Source: Paenibacillus sp. JNUCC-31 (GTDB lineage: Bacteria; Bacillota; Bacilli; Paenibacillales; Paenibacillaceae). From it: a stretch of 64,000 bases of DNA. This document shows, in pieces, positions 56,368 through 64,000 of the stretch. Every line of letters begins with the position of its first letter. Positions within the stretch are counted from its first letter, which is position 1. A program made the translations under genes and the position numbers. The notes under the pieces were generated by a model that saw nothing but the letters and a program-made list of their open reading frames with translations, made no database searches and was not told where the DNA came from. The DNA is taken from the NCBI RefSeq assembly GCF_014844075.1, contig NZ_CP062165.1:7487122-7551121 (forward strand), read 5' to 3'.

Positions 56368-59300
56368 TTAGTTTATCACTGTGTTTTCTTTTCGAAGCAA
56401 CTTGCCCTCTGCATCCGTTTCAACAAGCTCCACCTCCAGATCAGGTGCTTCTCCACGTTTCTCCAAGGCTCCTACCCGAATCGTCTGGATTCTTCCGCCT
56501 GCCAGCTCCACCCGGATTTCGTCCGCAGATTGAGCTGCTGCCGAAATGATCATAGCCTGGTGCTCATACGGCTCAATAACGGATACAAATCGTGCAGACG
56601 TGCCTCTGAAGCGGGAGCTCAGCAGCTTGCGCCGTGAGGATTCATCCCCCAGCGGATAATCTCCACCGATGGAGGCGACCAGTCGAACGGCTTCGTGGCC
56701 CGTTAAATCGACCCGGATGATGCCTTCCTGTCCCTGAAACTGTGGCTCTGCCGGAACCGCATTCGGGAAGGCTTTCGCTGCAATTTTGACCGGGCCGCCA
56801 TAATAGTCCACGCCGATCCCATTACCGCTGTCCGTATTTTCCAGCACCAACGGCAAGTCTGCCAAGTAAAACTGTTCGCCAGCCGCATTTTCAACATACG
56901 GATCTCCCCAGAAAATCGTTTTTTTGAAGGGCTTGCTTACGCCATGCTCTCCACTGCCTTCTTCCACAGTCACAGCAAGTTCCAACGATTGAATCCCTTC
57001 GACTGTAATATCTAGATCGTCACGTCCTAGTATCCACGCCCCGAATTGCCCCTCAGCCAACACATGTCCATCTCCGCGAACCTGGTAGAACAGCCTTTTG
57101 TCCACTTCCAAAAACTCCGGGTCGTTGCCGACAATAACATCGAACTGAGGTGGCCAGAGTGTGTAATGATCCATATTCAACGGGCCATCCTCATTATGAT
57201 ATGTCCGGTTGCCACGATGATCATATTTCGGGCCAAAGCCGGTTTTAAAATGCGCCTTGATGGGGCTGCTCACCTCATACCAATCACAATCGGTAATGAA
57301 CTGCGCGCTGCCCAGCGGGTCAGGATCAAGCTGCTCCGTATGAGTGATGAGTTCCATTTGCTCTGCTTCAAGAGAGACCAGCCCCTTACAGTGGAACAGA
57401 CTTTCATAGTCATGTTCCATCTCTCCCGAAACGTAATCGAACAGCACGACGTAATCATCGGTGACCACGGTCAATCGGCGCTGAAGCACTACCTCTGTAA
57501 AACCGGTACGCCGGGAATATTCCGGTGCTTCCTCTGGCATCGGCACATACCTCCCCTCGTTCCAGGCCCGCTCCCTGAACGTCTTGTCTCCGTCTACTCG
57601 CCAGCCGCCATAGGGAGGATAAGACCACTTGGCTTCATTTTCTACTGTACATGCCTGAAAGAGCTTGCCGCCATGAAACTGTAATAGTCTGCCTTCACTT
57701 GGGTCCTGCTGCTTCCGATCCACGACAACCATGTTGTGTGTAATGGAGGTTTGCACATAGAATTTGTACATAAACGTGTGGTAGTTATACCAGATATTTT
57801 CCGGGTTATAGAAGCTGCGCCCATATCGCATAATGGATAGCAGGCTAACCCTGTCATAATGCCCGTGAGCGCCCCCGTGTGAGCCATACTTCACTACAGC
57901 CTGAATCTGTTCGTTTGCATCCCTCCCCTCCGTCTGTGAACGAAGCATAGCCACACCGGAATTGTCCGCATGTGCAGAACGAAGATAAGGCTTGGAAGTG
58001 CTTGGCTGAAGTTCCGGAATGGCATACAGCAAATCACGATCCGCAAGATCACAAGTCAGAAGAATATCCGCATACTCCGGTTTGCGAAACAAATAGTACG
58101 CCAGATCATATCGCGCATCCATATAGCCCCTCGGCGAGATGCCGGGCATCTTCGTCTCTGCCGAATCATTGATGCCAAAGAGAACACCACGATAATCAGC
58201 AAAGGGCAAAAGACTGTCCCATAGCTGTGTAATCGAGCGATAATTAAAACGTGAAGGTCCCCAGATATCCAGACTTAATCCATCAATATCCGGTTTGTCT
58301 CCCGGTGTAATCTGGTCATGATACTGGGCAGGAACCCAAACCTCGGCAAGATTGATGCCCCAAGGCCGGGAGCTCTGGGTAATTTCCGAAAAGAGTCCCG
58401 CAGCCATCAGGTTATAACCTACCGAGCATTCGTACCACCAACCGTCATCCAGTGTGCCCTTGGACAAGTGATCAGTGTACCCGCCAATACCGTACAGGAA
58501 ACGGTTCATCCGCTCCATATCCTGCAAGGCCTGACTGCAATAGAGTGCTCCGACCATCTCGGCCAGCGTCCAGTTGGAGATGCCTCCTACGCTTAGTGCC
58601 CAGTCGATCAGTTCTATGAATAGACGAAATGTGCGTTCTACATTGCGGTGATCTTCTGCATTCAGCAAGCCTGAATCGAACAGCAGATCATAGACAACCG
58701 CTACATGCTTGAAAAATTCACCCTCGTGCACCAGTTCCTGATGGCAAGCTTTTCGTGTTTTGGGATAACCGTTCTCCGGGTCAACAACGCCGCGAAGAAA
58801 TGCGACCAGCTTTTCTGCCAGATCTTTTCGTCCGGTGAGTTTCCAGGCAATAACAGCATTTTCCGCCTCATGCGCATGATGACTCTCATACAGATGCGCC
58901 CCTGTTCCAACAGGTGGCAGCACCCATTGCTGTGCACGCTGCACATACATACCCAGCAGCTCGCTGGCCCATGCATGTTCCTGTACCTTGGTCTGAACCT
59001 CTTCCCACTCCGGCTCGACCAGCTTGATATACGGGTGCTGCAGCGCCCGCAACGTAAACAGCTCGATCCGTTCCGCCAGATCTCCCCTGCCTCCTGGAAT
59101 AATCGCCAGCTTCTGTACTTCATGTCCCCCTGGCGCAACACGTCCGGATACCTCGACCTGAACAGATACCTCACAGGAAGCCCACGGTTCCAACAGGCAG
59201 GCCTCTGGATAAATCGACACCCCCATCGTTTCCCCCCCATAACGCTCCTGGGTCAATGTTAGAGTTTGCACATCTCCTGTGCAATTGATGAGCTCAAGCT

Positions 59301-59892
59301 TATAGCCTGCTACTTGTCCAGCTTCTGCCGATCGCGACAGCACTGGAGCATGAACATGGATTCCGCGGCTTCGCCTCAGCTTTAACTGCCGAATGGAAAT
59401 GCCCGACTCTACTGCTGGCCTGATTGATTCTCCCTTCCATGCCGCCAACAGACGCACGGAACGGACAAATTTCCATTTGCCAGCCAATGCCTTCATGTCA
59501 TCAAATTGGTCAAATGGCACAACGACCTTATTGATGCCCGATTCCGGCCGCACCAGCAAACAGTGATAGTGAACATATTCCAGTTCTTCTGGCAAGGGTC
59601 CCTTATCGCGCAGCAATCCAATTTCCACTGTTAGCTCCAGCGGCTCGCCAAGCGGAAGCTCAGCCTCCAGTTCAAGGCCGTACCAATCCCGTAAATCCAC
59701 GCTATATTCATTGTTGCTAACAAAGCCTGTACGGAGCCAATGATTATCCCAATGTACCCCCGGCAAACGAAAAACCGTTGCCTGACCCGGTGCCAGCAGT
59801 AGCTCCTCCCCAGAAGCCGAAGCTAGCTCAGTCTCATCTGAGCGCCCTCGATCCCATGCTAATATATTTATGATCGTCTGTGTGGTGTCCAT
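56368..59892 (-). CDS. Very large heparinase II/III-like protein
   Basis: 1174 residues from ATG 59892 (AGGGGAA upstream; an ATG at 59907 overlaps the previous stop and is less likely). An N-terminal beta-rich part (about 1-295) is followed by an alpha/alpha toroid (about 300-640). Next comes the heparinase II/III domain with G-S-H-G-G-A-H-G-H-Y-D-R-V-S-L-L at about 670-685, then a long beta-sandwich tail. Heparinase-type lyases cut uronic acid-containing polysaccharides by beta-elimination, producing the unsaturated ends GH88 consumes. It has no signal peptide, so would act on imported oligomers. The substrate is unknown. Confidence 0.82.
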   Translation of the reverse strand: MDTTQTIINILAWDRGRSDETELASASGEELLLAPGQATVFRLPGVHWDNHWLRTGFVSNNEYSVDLRDWYGLELEAELPLGEPLELTVEIGLLRDKGPLPEELEYVHYHCLLVRPESGINKVVVPFDQFDDMKALAGKWKFVRSVRLLAAWKGESIRPAVESGISIRQLKLRRSRGIHVHAPVLSRSAEAGQVAGYKLELINCTGDVQTLTLTQERYGGETMGVSIYPEACLLEPWASCEVSVQVEVSGRVAPGGHEVQKLAIIPGGRGDLAERIELFTLRALQHPYIKLVEPEWEEVQTKVQEHAWASELLGMYVQRAQQWVLPPVGTGAHLYESHHAHEAENAVIAWKLTGRKDLAEKLVAFLRGVVDPENGYPKTRKACHQELVHEGEFFKHVAVVYDLLFDSGLLNAEDHRNVERTFRLFIELIDWALSVGGISNWTLAEMVGALYCSQALQDMERMNRFLYGIGGYTDHLSKGTLDDGWWYECSVGYNLMAAGLFSEITQSSRPWGINLAEVWVPAQYHDQITPGDKPDIDGLSLDIWGPSRFNYRSITQLWDSLLPFADYRGVLFGINDSAETKMPGISPRGYMDARYDLAYYLFRKPEYADILLTCDLADRDLLYAIPELQPSTSKPYLRSAHADNSGVAMLRSQTEGRDANEQIQAVVKYGSHGGAHGHYDRVSLLSIMRYGRSFYNPENIWYNYHTFMYKFYVQTSITHNMVVVDRKQQDPSEGRLLQFHGGKLFQACTVENEAKWSYPPYGGWRVDGDKTFRERAWNEGRYVPMPEEAPEYSRRTGFTEVVLQRRLTVVTDDYVVLFDYVSGEMEHDYESLFHCKGLVSLEAEQMELITHTEQLDPDPLGSAQFITDCDWYEVSSPIKAHFKTGFGPKYDHRGNRTYHNEDGPLNMDHYTLWPPQFDVIVGNDPEFLEVDKRLFYQVRGDGHVLAEGQFGAWILGRDDLDITVEGIQSLELAVTVEEGSGEHGVSKPFKKTIFWGDPYVENAAGEQFYLADLPLVLENTDSGNGIGVDYYGGPVKIAAKAFPNAVPAEPQFQGQEGIIRVDLTGHEAVRLVASIGGDYPLGDESSRRKLLSSRFRGTSARFVSVIEPYEHQAMIISAAAQSADEIRVELAGGRIQTIRVGALEKRGEAPDLEVELVETDAEGKLLRKENTVIN

Positions 59893-59903
59893 TTCTATTC
59901 CCC

Positions 59904-61361
59904 TCATTTCTTAGCTTCATTTCGTACAGTGAAGGTAATTTCTTGCGCAAAGGCATTGATATCGAAATTTCCCTGCTCGGGCTTGAGTACAAGTTCGCCG
60001 TGGATACGCAAGTTTTCAAATACAACCCCCTTTACCTGGCGCTCTGCATCAAAGCCATAAATTCGGTTGGGATTGATATTGCGACCAAGGTAGATGATAT
60101 TTCGGAACGAAATGTCTTCAATGGAATGTCCAGGCTCTGGATTGTAATCTTTGTTCCTGATAACTCGAATATCGATCAGCTGTCCCAGCTCAAATTCCTC
60201 TACCCGAATGTTGTCATAAACCACCCGTCGAATCGTATTTTTATCTCCCGCGTTGATGGCCATCGCTCCCCAATAGTTTTCCTGCGGCTCATGATGCTCC
60301 AGAATATCAATGTTCTCAAAACGGATATCCTCGATTACATCTCCGCTGCGTTGATGATCTCCATGTGTGCCCATCATTAGCGGATGCGCAACGTCCGCCC
60401 ATAAAATCGAGTTGCGAACCGTTACACGGCGCGTATCCCCACGGTAATCCCACCTTGAGGCGTATACCGCGATGCAATCGTCCGAGGTACGAAGAAACAC
60501 ATCATCAATCTCGATATCCGAGCTTGCCATCATATCAATGCCATCACACCAGCCCTTGGTGCTGAACGATTTGAAATTGGATATGTGAATATGACTCGAC
60601 TTGCCAATGTATATGCTGTAATGTGGCGGATCAAGTAGCACAAGGCCTTCCACCGTGACGTTTTCACAAAACTTGATGCGTATCCCTCGAAAAGCCGAAT
60701 ACCGATGAAATGTAGACAGATCAATGATCCCCCGACCCCGAATGACGACGTTTTTAACCCGATCGCAGACGAACGAACCCACGACCACGGCTCCTCCCGC
60801 AACATACACCGTGGTGTTGGAGGGAATGCGTATAATCGTTTCCTCCACATAATGTATGCCTGGTGCAAAATATAAGATGTGCGGACATTGCCCGCTGAGC
60901 GCATCCGGCATGCTGGCAAGCCTTTTAATATCCTCCATCCGGTGAATGCCCGGCTTGATCAAAAGTACTCCCGGATCATCCGGCAATGGCGGTAATTTCT
61001 CCAATGGATTGGCAAACAGATGCAGATTGCCAAAGCGATCGCCGTTCACCTCAATGGACAGCTTGCATGGCTTGCTCAGCGTGAAGGATATCGAATTCCC
61101 ATCACATACCAAGGGAATTGCTGCAGACAATGGCCGAATAACAACCCGCTCCGGTCTGGTGGTCAGACACTCCACTCGAACCTCAACTTTTCCAAACATA
61201 TCAAAATAAGCCATTGAGGCTTGCCGAATCTGGTGCATGTCCACCTTGGCCTCATATACAAACGGCTCTTGCCAATCTTCATCCAGTTGACGTACCTGTA
61301 CCTTGAAGTCACGACGCTCTCTGGCACCCTCAGGCTGCGGATAAACAATCAATTGATTCAT
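59904..61361 (-). CDS. GH28-like right-handed beta-helix hydrolase
   Basis: 485 residues from ATG 61361 (AAGGGGG upstream). An N-terminal beta-domain (about 1-130) precedes a beta-helix with W-C-D-G-I-D, T-S-D-D-C-I-A-V-Y and G-T-H-G-D, the positions of the catalytic Asp residues and His in GH28-type polygalacturonases. Such proteins hydrolyse galacturonides or related sugars. No signal peptide. It is the first gene after a terminator and probably leads the operon. Confidence 0.8.
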   Translation of the reverse strand: MNQLIVYPQPEGARERRDFKVQVRQLDEDWQEPFVYEAKVDMHQIRQASMAYFDMFGKVEVRVECLTTRPERVVIRPLSAAIPLVCDGNSISFTLSKPCKLSIEVNGDRFGNLHLFANPLEKLPPLPDDPGVLLIKPGIHRMEDIKRLASMPDALSGQCPHILYFAPGIHYVEETIIRIPSNTTVYVAGGAVVVGSFVCDRVKNVVIRGRGIIDLSTFHRYSAFRGIRIKFCENVTVEGLVLLDPPHYSIYIGKSSHIHISNFKSFSTKGWCDGIDMMASSDIEIDDVFLRTSDDCIAVYASRWDYRGDTRRVTVRNSILWADVAHPLMMGTHGDHQRSGDVIEDIRFENIDILEHHEPQENYWGAMAINAGDKNTIRRVVYDNIRVEEFELGQLIDIRVIRNKDYNPEPGHSIEDISFRNIIYLGRNINPNRIYGFDAERQVKGVVFENLRIHGELVLKPEQGNFDINAFAQEITFTVRNEAKK

Positions 61362-61549
61362 GTTGTGCCCCCTTGCTCCCCAAAGTCTTCTTTCATTGTA
61401 TCCCTGCATTGTACTTGGAGAAATGCTGCTTTTTTTGGCGTTATATGTATGGTTTTTTAGCAATTTCAAGCATCCTGTGCCTTAGGGGAAGCAGGCTTTC
61501 TCACTTCCGTTTTGCAGCTTATTGTGTATACGCTCTTTGTCTAGGGAAA

Positions 61550-61590
61550 AATGACCTCAGCTCCCTTTTACGGTGGAAGCTGAGGTCATT
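61550..61590 (-). terminator. Terminator of the SLH surface protein gene
   Basis: AATGACCTCAGCT pairs exactly with AGCTGAGGTCATT; on the minus strand the stem is followed by TTTTTCCC. It lies 100 bases after the SLH gene and before the GH28 gene, so the two are likely separate transcription units. Confidence 0.82.
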
Positions 61591-61689
61591 GTGATTGTTG
61601 AACTTTACTTGGAGATTTTATTTTTTTGGGGAACCTTCTTGGTACATCTTCATCCTTTTGTTCTTTTGTGTTTTAATCCATGGATACAC

Positions 61690-64000
61690 TTACGATAAGC
61701 CCAGCATGCGAGCGATCATAACCGCTGCCTCGGCGCGACTTGCTTGGGCATGTGGCAAAAATTGGTTGGTCCCGCGGCCTTGCAGCCATCCGGCTCCGGA
61801 CATGGCTGCAACCGCCTCTGCTGCATAGCCCGCAATATCCGACTGGTCGCTGAATGGCAACACTGTCTGATTGTGGGTCGGTTCAATTCCTGCTGCCGTC
61901 AGCACCCGTATACTGATCACAGCCATCTCCTGACGTGTAATCGGTTGGTTCAGCCCAAAGCTGCCATCCTTGTAGCCCATGACGATTTTCAAGTCCTGTG
62001 CGGATGCCACAGCATCGGAATACCATTTGCCGCTTTTGACATCGGTAAAGGTCGGTTCATGGCTTGGCTTCACCAGATCATATGCTTCCATCATGAGCTT
62101 CACGAATTCAGTTCTGGATATGGGCTTTTCGGGAGCGAAATGCTGGCTGTCCACACCAGCCACAATATTTCGGGCTGCCAGTGCAGTGATGCCGTCCTTT
62201 GCCCAGTCATGCTTATCGAGGTCTAAGAAGGAGGTCTGATTTAGAACAATCGCATAGTTCCCCCATCCATTAACAGGAAAAATCAGCTCGCCTGTTTTTG
62301 CATCATATATTGAGTTGCGCAAAATTTCCAATTTCCCCTCACTGTTCACCTGTGCGGCAACTATCGCACCAGGGCGTTCACCAGCCATCAGGGCGTACGG
62401 AATGCGAATACTGGTGGAGTGCAGCGATGTGTTCGTCCCCACCCCGGTCTCTTTTCCATCCACCAGCAGCTGAATCGTAATGCGTTTCTTCTCCTGTATA
62501 AGCCCTGAATCGGCTCCGAATGGATTCGTTGGTGCAGCAGTTGCTGCGGAAATGAGCAGTTTATCGGCATACGATGTCAGGCTCACCTCATCCAACCTTA
62601 ACTCAAGGGTCAGTAAAGGAGATTCAAGCAACACTCGCTCCATACCCTGTCGATTCATAGCCTGCCATGCCTGAGCCGGGAGTTCTAAAGCAATACCTGA
62701 TGCAGCCGCTGCTTCATCATTTGGGTGTCCAAGCTGTATGGTCAAGACACGCTCCTGATTCGTCTGCGCATGGCGGAGCGCCTGATTCAACATCTCCATG
62801 GTTAGCTCGGCACGCATCTTTCCATTCTCTACAGTAGAGGAAACAGCAATCCGCGCTCCGCTGACAGTAGCCTGCGACTCCAAAGAATCGGATTGGACCG
62901 TGAGATCTTTTCCGTTTGTGTTCTCTTTGGAGGTTGAACCCGAGTTCGTGCCAGCTCCCCCTTCACCGCCTGTACCTGGATTTCCGGTTGAAGGTGCACT
63001 GGTCGTAGTGAGGGACAGGCGTTCGCTGTCTGCACGGTGACCGGCGCTGTTAAAAGCGGAGATCTGGAATACATAGGTTGTATTTGCTGACAATGGGGTA
63101 ACCCGATACTCTAGTGTTTCTCTGGAAATGGTTGCAACAAGCTTTCCGTTCTGCAAGATATCATAACCTTCTACAGCAGCAGAACCCTCGGGGGGATTCC
63201 AGCCCAGCTTGATTGAGCTTGACGTAATCTCCAGCGCTCGTACATGGGCAGGTGGATTCAATGTTATCCCTGCTTCCAGCACGGTAACATTAGCTGTGGC
63301 TGGAAGTTTGGTTCCATACACTGCGCCTGTCACGGAGAAGCTGCCAGGAGCTCCATATTGAACCGGGGCCATTTGCTGCCAGGATACTTCGACATTCCCG
63401 GTGGATTCGTCGCTGTATGCAGCCATAACCGTATCGGGAAGAAGCGGAGCAACTCCAGCCGTTGTTGTTACAGCAACAGATTGCAGAGAGACGATGCTTT
63501 TGTTGGAGACCAGCTGCTCCATTGCCTGCCGCAGTATTTGAGCAGTCCGATCGATCTGCTCTTGAGTAGCGTTTTCATTATTTTGGACATTCATAGCATC
63601 CGACAAGGCCTGCAGTACTGCTGCATAACTCTCCGCAGAATACTGCTCTTCGTCCAGTTCGTTCACCTCATTCACAAGCACCTCCAGCAGTGTGCGATCA
63701 AGTGTCTTGCTATACAGCTCCAGCTCAGCAACATTAGCGCTACCAGTAGGTGCGTAATAACGATAGTAAGCATATTCCGTCTCATCCGTGATCCGGGCCT
63801 GGAACCAATCTGCCTTGTTCACGCCGCTAATTGTATATAACGTACTATAATTAACGCCATCGTTTGAGCCTTGCAGCATCGCGCCATTCATTCGCCGAAT
63901 AAGGTCATCCTTACCACCGCGAGGATACCATCTCAGGCTTCCCAGCGAAGCCGATTGTCCTACACCCAGTTCGATATCAATCCAGGATGGATTCGCAATG
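61690..64000 (-). CDS. Modular SLH-anchored surface protein (5' end beyond window)
   Basis: The frame is open to base 64000, so this is the C-terminal 770 residues of a larger protein. The first visible part is the end of an F5/8 type C-like domain (S-L-G-S-L-R-W-Y-P-R-G-G and A-N-V-A-E-L-E-L-Y). Next comes a FIVAR-like helical segment (Y-S-A-E-S-Y-A-A-V-L-Q-A-L), an Ig-like domain, and a fibronectin III domain (L-G-W-N-P-P-E-G). A G/S/T linker, an unassigned domain and three SLH repeats complete it. It probably holds a glycan-active enzyme on the cell wall, upstream of the lyase operon. The catalytic part is not in view. Confidence 0.9.
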   Translation of the reverse strand, partial: IANPSWIDIELGVGQSASLGSLRWYPRGGKDDLIRRMNGAMLQGSNDGVNYSTLYTISGVNKADWFQARITDETEYAYYRYYAPTGSANVAELELYSKTLDRTLLEVLVNEVNELDEEQYSAESYAAVLQALSDAMNVQNNENATQEQIDRTAQILRQAMEQLVSNKSIVSLQSVAVTTTAGVAPLLPDTVMAAYSDESTGNVEVSWQQMAPVQYGAPGSFSVTGAVYGTKLPATANVTVLEAGITLNPPAHVRALEITSSSIKLGWNPPEGSAAVEGYDILQNGKLVATISRETLEYRVTPLSANTTYVFQISAFNSAGHRADSERLSLTTTSAPSTGNPGTGGEGGAGTNSGSTSKENTNGKDLTVQSDSLESQATVSGARIAVSSTVENGKMRAELTMEMLNQALRHAQTNQERVLTIQLGHPNDEAAAASGIALELPAQAWQAMNRQGMERVLLESPLLTLELRLDEVSLTSYADKLLISAATAAPTNPFGADSGLIQEKKRITIQLLVDGKETGVGTNTSLHSTSIRIPYALMAGERPGAIVAAQVNSEGKLEILRNSIYDAKTGELIFPVNGWGNYAIVLNQTSFLDLDKHDWAKDGITALAARNIVAGVDSQHFAPEKPISRTEFVKLMMEAYDLVKPSHEPTFTDVKSGKWYSDAVASAQDLKIVMGYKDGSFGLNQPITRQEMAVISIRVLTAAGIEPTHNQTVLPFSDQSDIAGYAAEAVAAMSGAGWLQGRGTNQFLPHAQASRAEAAVMIARMLGLS

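Noticed and set aside
57046..57684. 212-codon plus-strand frame opposite the heparinase-like gene
   Set aside because: An antisense shadow in GC-richer coding DNA, with no ribosome site and no family features.
63244..63840. 198-codon plus-strand frame opposite the SLH protein
   Set aside because: Shadow of the modular protein; Cys- and His-rich composition is typical of antisense frames.

Overview
The window reads as chromosomal DNA of a low-to-moderate GC Gram-positive spore-former, most likely Paenibacillus or a close relative. This rests on AGGAGG-type ribosome sites throughout, S-layer-homology (SLH) anchored enzymes, YesM/YesN-type two-component genes next to LplB/CUT1 sugar transporters, catabolite-responsive (cre) elements, and an RHS/YD-repeat surface toxin. 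No rRNA, tRNA, CRISPR array or replication origin was seen.

1-7.1 kb: a polymorphic-toxin locus on the minus strand. A 1643-residue secreted RHS protein ends in a short domain resembling a GIY-YIG/URI nuclease and is followed by a probable immunity gene. An orphan toxin tail comes next, then an Imm53-like immunity gene. The locus is bounded by two kinds of transposon-end-like repeats.

7.1-37 kb: a patchwork of small redox and detoxification genes and regulators. It holds aldo/keto reductases, SDRs, a DHA2 efflux pump broken at a G9 tract, NtaA/SnaA-type flavin monooxygenases, a nitronate monooxygenase-like protein, a nitroreductase, PNPOx-like proteins, and MarR, HxlR and TetR regulators. 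There are at least 18 decayed gene fragments. Two internal duplications are visible: MarR+HxlR (19.4-20.6 against 21.4-22.5 kb) and membrane protein+PNPOx+TetR (27.7-29.7 against 32.5-33.7 kb). In each case one copy is rotting. One intact-looking IS5-family element sits beside a broken AbfB gene. Two families of transposon ends (here called A and B) recur with the same internal layout but without any matching transposase.

37-51 kb: a galactan-use locus. A secreted, SLH-anchored GH53 galactanase would cut beta-1,4-galactan outside the cell. A lipoprotein and two CUT1 permeases would import oligomers, and an intracellular GH42 beta-galactosidase would finish them. A YesM-like kinase, a YesN-like regulator and a second paralogous binding protein lie alongside. 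No transporter ATPase is present, which is normal for CUT1 systems that share an MsmX-type ATPase.

51-52.6 kb: a second small gene graveyard (AhpD-like, RbsB-like and IS3-type fragments).

52.6-64 kb: a second polysaccharide operon, read from high to low coordinates: GH28-like beta-helix, a very large heparinase II/III-like protein, an alpha/beta hydrolase, a GH43 protein and a GH88 unsaturated glucuronyl hydrolase. It is preceded by an SLH-anchored modular surface protein that runs off the window. A lyase plus GH88 pairing suggests a uronic-acid-containing plant or microbial polysaccharide; the exact substrate cannot be read from the sequence.
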